A DNA stretch of 64,000 bases, from assembly GCA_949519155.1 (NCBI GenBank), contig CATIQU010000033.1:62001-126000 (forward strand), written 5' to 3'. Both the position numbers and the translations under genes were made by a program. Positions 37,622 through 45,788 of the stretch are shown in pieces; within the stretch, counting starts at the first letter, position 1, and each line of letters opens with the position of its first letter. This DNA is from Polaribacter sp. SA4-10 (lineage in GTDB: Bacteria > Bacteroidota > Bacteroidia > Flavobacteriales > Flavobacteriaceae). The notes under the pieces are model-generated. The model saw only the letters and a program-made list of their open reading frames with translations. It was not told the origin of the DNA and ran no database searches.

Positions 37622-38878
37622 TTATTCTTCGAATTCTTCTTTCAAAATTCGTTGAACATCTACAATTGTTTCTTCTTCTAAATCCGTTCTTTTTACCAAT
37701 TCTGCAACACTAGCGTCTAAAACGCCTCTTGCAGTATCTAAACCAATTTTCTTGAATTCTACAATTACCCAATCTTCTATTTCGTCTGTAAATTCAGTCA
37801 ACTCAACATCCTCTTCTTCTAGACCTTCTCTTTGAACGTCGATTTCGTAGCCTGTTAATTCACTCGCCAAACGGATATTTACTCCACCTCTACCAATTGC
37901 TTTAGAAACTTCTTCTGGTTTTAAAAGTACACTTACACGTCCTTTTTTACCATTTCGTTCTTCTTCATACATTTCAATTTCCATTGAAGTCACTTTTGCA
38001 GGACTCAATGCTCTTGAAATAAACAATTGTTCGTTTTTTGTGTAATTGATAACGTCAATGTTTTCATTTCCTAACTCACGAACAATCCCGTGAATTCTAG
38101 AACCTTTTACACCAACACAAGCTCCAACAGGATCAATTCTATCATCATAAGAATCTACCGCTACTTTTGCTTTTTCACCAGGAATCCTTGCCACACGTTC
38201 TACGGTAATTAAACCATCAAAAACTTCTGGGATTTCTTGTTCAAACAGTTTGTTTAAGAAATCTGGCGATGTTCTCGATAAAATGATTGCAGGTTTGTTA
38301 CCTCTTAATTCTACCGATTTAATGACTCCTCTTACTGAATCTCCTTTTCTAAAAAAGTCAGAACGAATTTGTTCACTTTTCGGTAAAACAATTTCATTTC
38401 CTTCATCATCCAACAAGATAATTGCATTGTGACGAATGTGATGCACTTCTGCACTGTACAAATCGCCTTCTAAATCTTTAAATTGCTTAAAGATATTTGT
38501 GCTATCGTGTTCAAATATTTTAGAAATTAAATTCTGACGCAATGCCAAAATCGCTCTTCTTCCTAAATCAATTAGCTTTACCTCTTCAGATACATCTTCG
38601 CCAATTTCAAAATCTGGCTCAATCAATCTTGCTTCTGCTAATTCTATTTCTTCATTATCATCTTCAGAAAAACCGTCTGCGACCACAATTCTATTTCTCC
38701 AAATCTCTAAATCTCCCTTATCTGGATTGATGATGATATCAAAATTATCATCGGAACCAAATTTTCGTTTTAAGGCAGCTCTAAAAACCTCTTCTAAAAT
38801 AGACATTAGGGTTACCCTGTCTATACTTTTGTTATCTTTAAATTCTGAAAACGAATCAATTAATGCTATATTTTCCAT
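37622..38878 (-). CDS. nusA: Transcription termination/antitermination factor NusA
   Basis: A 418-residue NusA with N-terminal RNA polymerase-binding domain, S1 domain (GDLYSAEVHHIRHNAIILLDD), and two KH domains (DPVGACVGVKGSRIHGIVREL and VSKAIGRGGVNIRLASELTGYEIDV). There is a short acidic C-terminal tail and no E. coli-type AR repeats. It modulates pausing and termination. It lies 11 bases after rimP. Confidence 0.97.
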   Translation of the reverse strand: MENIALIDSFSEFKDNKSIDRVTLMSILEEVFRAALKRKFGSDDNFDIIINPDKGDLEIWRNRIVVADGFSEDDNEEIELAEARLIEPDFEIGEDVSEEVKLIDLGRRAILALRQNLISKIFEHDSTNIFKQFKDLEGDLYSAEVHHIRHNAIILLDDEGNEIVLPKSEQIRSDFFRKGDSVRGVIKSVELRGNKPAIILSRTSPDFLNKLFEQEIPEVFDGLITVERVARIPGEKAKVAVDSYDDRIDPVGACVGVKGSRIHGIVRELGNENIDVINYTKNEQLFISRALSPAKVTSMEIEMYEEERNGKKGRVSVLLKPEEVSKAIGRGGVNIRLASELTGYEIDVQREGLEEEDVELTEFTDEIEDWVIVEFKKIGLDTARGVLDASVAELVKRTDLEEETIVDVQRILKEEFEE

Positions 38879-38889
38879 TACATTCTTGC

Positions 38890-39348
38890 TTAAAATACAA
38901 TCTTCACTTTTGCTTCTTTAATCTCTGTATATAAAAGAGTTGCTGTTTTCTCTACAGTAACTTTTCCTTTACCTATTGGCTTAGGCTCTCTTGCTTTCCA
39001 CTTCAAAACAATTTCATCGTTTGTCGCTTCAGCTAAAGTTCCTTCAAAACTCTCTTCTGCAGTTGTTACTTTTAATATCCTATTGATATTTTTAACATAC
39101 TGTCTTTTTACTTTTATTGGGTGGGCAATATCGGGTGTAGAAACCTCCAAAGAAAAATCATAGATTTCTCTGTCGATATTATTCTCTATATTTCTACTAA
39201 TACGCATGCACTCGCTTAACGCAACTCCATGATCACCATCAATAACAATTTGAATTCTATTATTTGTTGATATTTCAAAACTTATCAAATACAAAGATTC
39301 GTTAAGTACTAGTGCTTCTTCTAATAAATCTTTTACCTTTTCGTTCAT
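38890..39348 (-). CDS. rimP: Ribosome maturation factor RimP
   Basis: A 152-residue RimP. It starts MNEKVKDLLEEAL and contains IDGDHGVALSECMRISRNIE, followed by YDFSLEVSTPDIAHPIKVKRQYVKNINR, which spans the two RimP domains. RimP helps 30S subunit assembly. An ATG 13 codons upstream is in frame, but it would place the leader hairpin inside the coding sequence; the internal start fits family N-termini. It is the first gene of the operon with nusA and infB. Confidence 0.92.
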   Translation of the reverse strand: MNEKVKDLLEEALVLNESLYLISFEISTNNRIQIVIDGDHGVALSECMRISRNIENNIDREIYDFSLEVSTPDIAHPIKVKRQYVKNINRILKVTTAEESFEGTLAEATNDEIVLKWKAREPKPIGKGKVTVEKTATLLYTEIKEAKVKIVF

Positions 39349-39358
39349 CTTAAAATAT

Positions 39359-39384
39359 AAAAAGAGGGGACTTTTGGTCCCCTT
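39359..39384 (-). terminator. Terminator-like hairpin in the leader of the rimP-nusA-infB operon
   Basis: On the minus strand AGGGGAC, a CAAAA loop and GTCCCCT make a 7-base-pair GC-rich stem followed by CTTTTTATATTTT. It lies between the operon promoter (39413-39420) and the rimP start codon (39348). It therefore has the form of an attenuator: transcription could end early unless the hairpin is prevented. Confidence 0.6.
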
Positions 39385-39412
39385 CATTTTCTCAACGTTA
39401 CTTATTTCGGTG

Positions 39413-39446
39413 CAAATATACTACAATGTTTGTGAATTAGCAAAAA
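39413..39446 (-). promoter_or_regulatory. Promoter of the rimP-nusA-infB operon
   Basis: On the minus strand a -33 TTTTTG (39441-39446) and a -7 TATATTTG (39413-39420) are separated by 20 bases, an almost ideal Bacteroidetes promoter. Transcription would start near 39406, about 58 bases before the rimP ATG. Confidence 0.7.
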
Positions 39447-39510
39447 GAGTTCAAGTCATTTATTTTTTGTAACTTTAAATACACCAAGTTCTAACCTAAA
39501 TTCTTTTTTT

Positions 39511-40338
39511 ATGAAAAAAATTTTAGTCCCTATTGACTTTTCTAAACAATCCGAGTTTGCTTCCAAAGTCGCAAATAAAATTGCAGAAAAATCTGAAAGT
39601 ATTATTTACTTACTTCATCTCATCGAATTGCCTTCAGGGGTTATTGATATGACTGCAGGAAGTCGGTTTAGCATTCCAGAAAGCATGTTGTATCTTAGAA
39701 AAACAAAAGAAAAAATAGCCCGTTTTAAAGAGCGTGTTTTTTCTAAAGATATCGAGGTCCAACACATCATAAAACTTCAAGTTCCTTATGAAGGGATTTT
39801 AAAATATGCAGATAAACTAGCGGTAGATTTAATTATAATGGGTTCTAAAGGACATTCTGAGTTTGAAGAAATACTAATCGGCTCTAATACAGAAAAGGTG
39901 GTAAGAACCTCTAAAGCACCTGTTCTTGTTATAAAGAAAGATGCTGAAAAATTTAAATTTAAAGATTTGGTATTTGCCTCTAACTTTAATCAAGATAACA
40001 GTATCGCTTTTGAAAAATTTTTAGCTTTTGCACATCTGTTTAAAAGTAAAATTCATTTACTAAAAATAAATACGCCCGATAAATTTGAAAGCACCTTGGA
40101 GGCAGAGACAAAAATAAAAAGCTTTATTAGTGATTATAAATTGCCAAAACATTCGATCACTATTTACTGCGATGTTTCTGTTGAAATGGGGATTTTAAAT
40201 TTTTCTAGAAATAAAAACGCAGATGTCATAGCACTAACGACTCATGGAAGAAGTGGTTTGTCACATTTGTTTAATGGAAGTGTTGCTAAAAGTCTGTCTA
40301 AATCTGCTTTAAAGCCGATGTTAACTTTCAAAATTTAA
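39511..40338 (+). CDS. Universal stress protein, tandem USP domains
   Basis: A 275-residue protein of two USP domains (about 1-150 and 151-275). The first begins KKILVPIDFSKQSEFA and has the ATP-binding signature G-x2-G-x9-G-S at GSKGHSEFEEILIGS. The second ends TTHGRSGLSHLFNGSVAKSL, with shortened spacing. Tandem USPs are cytosolic, nucleotide-binding and induced by stress in many bacteria. Its gene is monocistronic, closed by the hairpin at 40365. Confidence 0.93.
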   Translation: MKKILVPIDFSKQSEFASKVANKIAEKSESIIYLLHLIELPSGVIDMTAGSRFSIPESMLYLRKTKEKIARFKERVFSKDIEVQHIIKLQVPYEGILKYADKLAVDLIIMGSKGHSEFEEILIGSNTEKVVRTSKAPVLVIKKDAEKFKFKDLVFASNFNQDNSIAFEKFLAFAHLFKSKIHLLKINTPDKFESTLEAETKIKSFISDYKLPKHSITIYCDVSVEMGILNFSRNKNADVIALTTHGRSGLSHLFNGSVAKSLSKSALKPMLTFKI

Positions 40339-40364
40339 ACGTTTTACAAACATTTATAAAAGAA

Positions 40365-40398
40365 AAAAAGCTTCAAATATAAAAATTTGAAGCTTTTT
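40365..40398. terminator. Bidirectional terminator between the universal stress gene and tRNA-Gln
   Basis: AAAAAGCTTCAAAT pairs with ATTTGAAGCTTTTT, giving a 14-base-pair stem with flanking A and T. It closes both the plus-strand stress gene and the minus-strand tRNA gene. Confidence 0.8.
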
Positions 40399-40400
40399 GT

Positions 40401-40471
40401 TGGCCTACAAGGACTCGAACCTTGAATGTCGGTACCAAAAACCGGTGTGTTACCAATTACACCATAGGCCA
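40401..40471 (-). tRNA. tRNA-Gln (anticodon TTG)
   Basis: On the minus strand the 71-base sequence begins TGGCCTA and ends TAGGCCA, a perfect 7-base-pair acceptor stem. The D arm contains AATTGGTA, the anticodon loop is TTTTGGT giving TTG, and the T arm has GGTTCGAGTCC. CCA is not encoded. The outermost anticodon-stem pair looks mismatched (C opposite A), but the identity is clear. Confidence 0.93.
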
Positions 40472-40639
40472 ATGCATTATTGCGGGTGCAAATTTAAACC
40501 AAAGTTTCAATCCTACAAGCATTTTTTAAAAAAAATTTCTTTAACAAATTTTTATGATGTTTTCTGCACGGTAAAAAGCACGAATTGACATTTTATTAGT
40601 ATTAATTACTAAATTCGCCACAGACTATTACAAAAATAT

Positions 40640-43600
40640 ATGACAGCAATAAAATTCAAAAAGTGGGACCTTATTTTAGGTTGGGTAATCTTTACAATTG
40701 CGCTAATTACCTATACATTAACCATTGAACCCACCGTAAGCTCTTGGGATGTTGGAGAGTATATCTCTACAGCCATTAAACTAGAAGTAGGCCATCCACC
40801 TGGAGCGCCTCTTTTCCAAATGTTAGGCGCCTTTTTTGCAATGTTTACCACTGACGTCACTGAAATTGCTAAAATGGTCAATTTTATGTCTGCACTCTCG
40901 AGTGCTTTCACCATTCTCTTTCTGTTTTGGACCATTTCTAACTTGGGGAAAAAATTAGCCTTAAAGTCGGGTGCACTATCAGATGGCAAATACATCGCTA
41001 TATTAGGAAGTAGCATCGTTGGATCTTTGTCCTACACTTTTTCAGATAGTTTCTGGTTTAGTGCAGTAGAAGGAGAAGTGTATGCAATGTCGTCTTTTTT
41101 AATGGCACTACTCTTCTGGCTAGGTCTAAAGTGGGAAAGTGAAATGCAAACTCCAAGAGGAAATAAATGGTTGGTATTGATCAGTTTTGTTGTTGGTTTG
41201 TCCTTTGGTGTTCACATACTTTCATTATTGGTGATTCCTTCCATAGTAATGTTGTATTTCTTTAAAACCTACAAAGAAATCAATCTAAAAACAACAGCAA
41301 TTACTACCATAATCTCAGTAATTGTTTTAATGTTTGTCTTTAAATTCTTATTCCCTTTTACATTGAAGTTCTTTAGTGCCTCAGAATTGTTTTTCATCAA
41401 CACGATTGGCATGCCTTACAACTTCGGTACAATTATCGCAGGAATTGCATTAATTGCATTGTTTTATTTTGGCTTAAACTGGACACGTAAAAAGGACAAA
41501 GTAGCTTTAAATACTCTTATTTTATCCTTACTTTTCATTATGATTGGTTTTTCTTCTTGGATCATGTTGCCAATTAGAGCCAATGCAAACACCACCATTA
41601 ACGAAAACAATCCATCAAGTGCACGCGAACTATTGGCCTACTACAATCGAGAGCAATATGGAGATGCCAATGTCTTTTATGATACCTATTATTCGAATTC
41701 TTATGATAGAAAGCAACAAACAAAAGAAGATGCTTCTGGAAATATTGTAAACGTTTATAAAGATGATAAACCAAAGTACGAAAAGAAAAATGGAGAGTAT
41801 ATCATTGTAAATAAATACGAAAACATTCTTCCTGTGTATTCAGACAAGCACAAAGGTTTCATTCCACGAATGGTAGACCCTACTCCAAGTGTTGTCGAAC
41901 GATACAAGGCCATTGCTGGCATTCCGCAAGAGAGTAAAAGAAGGCCCACTTTTGGTGAAAACCTAACCTTTATGGTCGACTATCAATTTGGCTATATGTA
42001 TGGTCGCTATTTTATGTGGAACTTTGTTGGAAGACAAAACGACATTCAAGGAAATTTAGATATTAATAACGGAAACTGGTTGAGCGGTATTGATGCTATT
42101 GACGAAGCAAGAATTGGTTCTCAACAAAAACTACCTTCCTATGTTTTAGAAAATAAAGGAAGAAACACCTACTATTTCTTGCCTTTCACCTTAGGATTAA
42201 TGGGCTTGTTTTATCAAATAAAATGGGACAAAGAAAACTTTTTTACACTGCTACTCTTCTTTGCCTTTACAGGATTGGCTATTATTTTTTACACCAACCC
42301 AAAACCTTTTGAACCTCGAGAAAGAGATTATGCAGTCGTTGGAAGCTTTTATATTTTTGCTATTTGGATTGGCTTTGGCGTTTTGGCGCTCTATGAAGCA
42401 CTCAAAAAATATGGCAATAAAAAAACAATCGCGGTTACTGTTTCTACCTTATCCTTATTTGCCGTTCCAGTATTAATGGGAGCACAAAACTGGGACGACC
42501 ACGATCGTTCTAATCGCTATACCGCACATTTAAATGCGCAGGCCTATTTAGAGTCCTGTGACCCGAACGCCATTATGTTTACGATTGGTGACAATGATAC
42601 CTTTCCGCTTTGGTATCTTCAAGAAGTAGAAGGCATTCGAACGGATGTCAAATTGATCAATACCAGTCTTTTTGCAACCGATTGGTACATCGATCAAATG
42701 AAACGCGCAACCTATGATGCGCCTCCAATTCCGTCACAATTAACACACGACCTCTATAAATTTGGAAGTTTAGATGTTGCCTATTACTTTGAGGAATTAA
42801 GAGCTATTCCAAAAGATGCGACCATTACAATTCAGAAATTTATGCGTTGGATTGAAAGTCAAGATTCCCGAACTTTTTATGATTTGGATGGAGATGGAGT
42901 GCCAGAAAAAATATTGCCTGCAAATAATATTCGGATTCCTGTAAACAAAGAAAATGTTCTAAAATCAGGCATCGTGAAAGCAAAAGATGCCGATAAAATT
43001 GTGGAGTACATCGATATTAAAATTGATCGTGGAATTACCAAGAATCGGATTTTAATGCTCGATATTTTAGCCAATAACGATTGGAAGCAACCGCTTTATT
43101 TTACAGGAGGTTCCAATGCTGATGAAGAATATATTTGGTTGAAAGATTACCTACAATTAGATGGTTTGGGCTACAAATTGGTACCGATAAAAACACCCAT
43201 TGGAAAGAAAAGTTTGTTTGACATGGGCCGTATCGATCCAGAAAAAATGTACAGCAATGTTCAAAAATGGAATTGGCGAAACATCAACGATGGAAAAATC
43301 TATTTAGACGAACAAAGCAAGCGAAACGCAATCTCTATGCGAAATAGTTTAATGCGCCTATCTACGGCATTTGCAGTCCAAGGAAACACCTTAAAAGCGG
43401 TTGAGGTTTTAGATTTATCATTAACCAAAATGCCGATAAAAGACTTTGATCATTTTAGCTTATCATTAGACTATCCAGAAATGTATTACAAATTAGGCGA
43501 AGTAGAAAAAGCGAGGGCAACTGCCGAAACGTTAATAAAACTCTTCCGAGAGAAGTTGGTTTGGCACAGTACTTTTTCAAAAGAAGAATTTGATTTGGTT

Positions 43601-43789
43601 TTTGAAGACTTTGATTTAACATTTCGTTATTTATACAGAGGTGTTATAGAACAAGTTCAAGACAATGAAGTAGATTACACCTACTTTAAAAAACTTCAAG
43701 ACGAGTTCAATGGCACCTTAGAGTTGTTTCAACACATTATGCCTGAGGAAGAAACAGCTCCAGAAGATTTAGAACTTATAAAAGACTAG
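40640..43789 (+). CDS. DUF2723 family membrane protein (protein O-mannosyltransferase-like)
   Basis: A 1049-residue protein. The N-terminal half holds about 10-12 membrane helices with the DUF2723 start TYTLTIEPTVSSWDVGEYIS and KLEVGHPPGAPLFQMLGAFF. The acidic Asp/Glu in loop 1 (WDVGEY) is the likely catalytic region of this GT-C-like fold. A long soluble C-terminal part follows, with NRYTAHLNAQAYLESCDPNAIMFTIGDNDTFPLWYLQ. Such proteins are thought to glycosylate exported proteins, which is characteristic of Bacteroidetes; the donor is not known from sequence. Confidence 0.9.
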   Translation: MTAIKFKKWDLILGWVIFTIALITYTLTIEPTVSSWDVGEYISTAIKLEVGHPPGAPLFQMLGAFFAMFTTDVTEIAKMVNFMSALSSAFTILFLFWTISNLGKKLALKSGALSDGKYIAILGSSIVGSLSYTFSDSFWFSAVEGEVYAMSSFLMALLFWLGLKWESEMQTPRGNKWLVLISFVVGLSFGVHILSLLVIPSIVMLYFFKTYKEINLKTTAITTIISVIVLMFVFKFLFPFTLKFFSASELFFINTIGMPYNFGTIIAGIALIALFYFGLNWTRKKDKVALNTLILSLLFIMIGFSSWIMLPIRANANTTINENNPSSARELLAYYNREQYGDANVFYDTYYSNSYDRKQQTKEDASGNIVNVYKDDKPKYEKKNGEYIIVNKYENILPVYSDKHKGFIPRMVDPTPSVVERYKAIAGIPQESKRRPTFGENLTFMVDYQFGYMYGRYFMWNFVGRQNDIQGNLDINNGNWLSGIDAIDEARIGSQQKLPSYVLENKGRNTYYFLPFTLGLMGLFYQIKWDKENFFTLLLFFAFTGLAIIFYTNPKPFEPRERDYAVVGSFYIFAIWIGFGVLALYEALKKYGNKKTIAVTVSTLSLFAVPVLMGAQNWDDHDRSNRYTAHLNAQAYLESCDPNAIMFTIGDNDTFPLWYLQEVEGIRTDVKLINTSLFATDWYIDQMKRATYDAPPIPSQLTHDLYKFGSLDVAYYFEELRAIPKDATITIQKFMRWIESQDSRTFYDLDGDGVPEKILPANNIRIPVNKENVLKSGIVKAKDADKIVEYIDIKIDRGITKNRILMLDILANNDWKQPLYFTGGSNADEEYIWLKDYLQLDGLGYKLVPIKTPIGKKSLFDMGRIDPEKMYSNVQKWNWRNINDGKIYLDEQSKRNAISMRNSLMRLSTAFAVQGNTLKAVEVLDLSLTKMPIKDFDHFSLSLDYPEMYYKLGEVEKARATAETLIKLFREKLVWHSTFSKEEFDLVFEDFDLTFRYLYRGVIEQVQDNEVDYTYFKKLQDEFNGTLELFQHIMPEEETAPEDLELIKD

Positions 43790-43808
43790 ACTGAACATTG
43801 TCTTTTGC

Positions 43809-43864
43809 AACAACACCCCTATATAATGAGTATTTTCTCTAAATATAGGGGTGTTTTTTTTTTT
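43809..43864 (+). terminator. Terminator after the DUF2723 gene
   Basis: ACACCCCTATAT (43813-43824) pairs exactly with ATATAGGGGTGT (43843-43854), followed by a run of 11 T. Confidence 0.88.
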
Positions 43865-44026
43865 GCAAAAAGAGTCGTGTAATTATGCACAGATTGCTTC
43901 ATCCTCATTTTCACAACGAGGCGTCAAAGAAGATTCTATGATCTGTTTTAAAAAAAGTAATTGCATGAAAAGCGCAATCTAAAAAGAATGCCTTATCAAT
44001 ACTACAAGAAAGTACTTTGGAATAAT

Positions 44027-44320
44027 TTACACAAATTGTTGCACCATACCAATCAAGGTATTGGCATCTTGCTCTCCTGTTTGGCGCCATTTCATTTCGC
44101 CATTTTTATAAATCATAAAAGTAGGATTGCCTTTCACCCGCAAAGCTTCTGCAAGAGGCTCGTTCTTTTTAATATCAATCTTTATTACCTTGGCGCTATC
44201 TCCTAAAGCAGCAGCGACGTCGCGTAACGTTTCAATGCCATTATCGATATCGTCCCAATCAAAATAGAAATCGATTAAAACAGGTTTCTCAACACTTATT
44301 AACTCACCAAATTTTGTCAT
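44027..44320 (-). CDS. Thioredoxin-fold protein without active-site cysteines
   Basis: A 97-residue thioredoxin-like protein. VLIDFYFDW (14-22) corresponds to strand 2, then the region that normally holds W-C-G-P-C reads DDIDNGIETL. KVIKIDIKKNEPLAEALRVKGNPTFMIYKNGEMKWRQTGEQ covers the second half, with the cis-Pro loop in GNPTF. There is no cysteine in the whole protein. It therefore cannot do thiol-disulfide exchange and may be a chaperone-like or scaffold protein. It is a stand-alone gene with a TATCTTTG promoter element at 44374-44381. Confidence 0.85.
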   Translation of the reverse strand: MTKFGELISVEKPVLIDFYFDWDDIDNGIETLRDVAAALGDSAKVIKIDIKKNEPLAEALRVKGNPTFMIYKNGEMKWRQTGEQDANTLIGMVQQFV

Positions 44321-44373
44321 TGTACAAAGTTTTTATGGGGTAGAAATGTTTAAATTGTTGAATTATTAGAATA

Positions 44374-44381
44374 CAAAGATA
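44374..44381 (-). promoter_or_regulatory. Promoter -7 element of the thioredoxin-fold gene
   Basis: Minus-strand TATCTTTG matches TAnnTTTG, 53 bases before the ATG. Confidence 0.4.
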
Positions 44382-44407
44382 CGCAATCTTATTGAATCGG
44401 TTGAGTA

Positions 44408-45625
44408 TCAACCTTTCTTCAAAGTAATGACGGTAATTTCTGGCCAAATACCAACACGCCCTGGAAACGCATGATAACCAAATCCTCGATTTACATTAAT
44501 GTATCTCCCTGCCTCTTCATACAGGCCAGCCCATTGTTTGTATACATATTTTGAAGGGCTCCACTTAATCCAACCCGGAATTTCAATACCCATTTGCAAA
44601 CCATGAGTATGACCACTTAAGGTTAAATGATAATTGAACTCGTCTTGCTTCACTTTGTATTCCCAGTGGCTTGGGTCGTGCGACATTAATATTTTAAAAT
44701 CTTCTTTTTTAATGTCTTTTGATGCTTTCTGAAGATCTCCTGCTTGGTTGAATCCTTTTCCCCAGTTTTCAACTCCTAAAAGTGCAATTTTTTGACCCTC
44801 TTTTTCTAAGTATCTATGTTCATCCAACAACAAATCGAAACCAATTTTTTGATGAATGTCTTTCACGTCTTGAAAATTCTTGACTTTATCTTCTGGATTT
44901 TTCCAATCCATATAATCGCCATAATCGTGATTTCCAAGCACTGAAAACTTTCCTTCTTTGGCCTCCAATTTGTCAAAAACATCAATCCAATTGTCCATTT
45001 CATCAGCCTTGTTGTTTACAATATCTCCGGTAAACAACATAATATCCGATTTTTGTTGATTGATTAAATCAACCCCATACTGTATTTTTTCTTTATTGGT
45101 AAAACTTCCCGAGTGAATGTCGGAGATCTGAGTAATGGTAAAACCATCAAATGCTGCGGGCAAATCTTCAAATGTTAAGTTGTATTTAATGACTTTATAA
45201 TTGTATTTCCCTTGAATGATTCCGTAGACAAAAGACGCAAAAGGAAGGGCTGCCAGGCCTAAAGCGATTTGTGAGATAAATTTTCTTCTACTTGCAATGG
45301 ATTGCGTTTCTCCAGATGAAATGGCAGAAAAAAGTTTTAAAAACAATCGGTAAATATCTTCTCCAAACAACACAATTAAAATGAAGAGTTTTGGCAGTAA
45401 AACCGTTAGCATTATGCCCATTGCCATTTGAAACTGGGGTGTTTGTCCTTGAGTTCTGTCATAAGTAAGTGCCACATACAAGAAGTTCAAATACGCTGCA
45501 AAACTTACTAAAATCCAAGAGTAGCGAATAATTTTGCTTTTTGAAACTGTTTTCAACGCTTGAAAAGCATACAATTCTAAAAGAACAACAATAAATAACA
45601 AGACAACCATCCCAATCCAACGCAT
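44408..45625 (-). CDS. Membrane-anchored metallophosphoesterase
   Basis: A 405-residue protein: four hydrophobic segments in the first ~130 residues, a twin-arginine-like SRRKFISQIALGLAALPF, then a calcineurin-like domain. The metal motifs are DIHSGS, GDIVNN, GNHDYGDY, SHDPSHW and SGHTHGLQ, the full set for a bimetal phosphoesterase. Relatives act on periplasmic phospho-substrates such as lipid headgroups. The start at 45625 was chosen over one 16 codons upstream because the longer N-terminus overlaps the -7 element at 45652-45659. Confidence 0.9.
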   Translation of the reverse strand: MRWIGMVVLLFIVVLLELYAFQALKTVSKSKIIRYSWILVSFAAYLNFLYVALTYDRTQGQTPQFQMAMGIMLTVLLPKLFILIVLFGEDIYRLFLKLFSAISSGETQSIASRRKFISQIALGLAALPFASFVYGIIQGKYNYKVIKYNLTFEDLPAAFDGFTITQISDIHSGSFTNKEKIQYGVDLINQQKSDIMLFTGDIVNNKADEMDNWIDVFDKLEAKEGKFSVLGNHDYGDYMDWKNPEDKVKNFQDVKDIHQKIGFDLLLDEHRYLEKEGQKIALLGVENWGKGFNQAGDLQKASKDIKKEDFKILMSHDPSHWEYKVKQDEFNYHLTLSGHTHGLQMGIEIPGWIKWSPSKYVYKQWAGLYEEAGRYINVNRGFGYHAFPGRVGIWPEITVITLKKG

Positions 45626-45651
45626 ACAAATACAGTTTTTATAAAATTCAA

Positions 45652-45659
45652 CAAATATA
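45652..45659 (-). promoter_or_regulatory. Promoter -7 element of the metallophosphoesterase gene
   Basis: Minus-strand TATATTTG matches TAnnTTTG, 26 bases before the ATG at 45625. Confidence 0.45.
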
Positions 45660-45788
45660 CCGTTTAAACACAAATGAATTTGAACATCCTGTGAAAGTTT
45701 TGTAGCTTTACTGCTGTGACAATTTTTATAGATAAAATCGTTTTATCTCTCATAAAATTTACACCCATAAATAGCCAAAAAAAATCCA

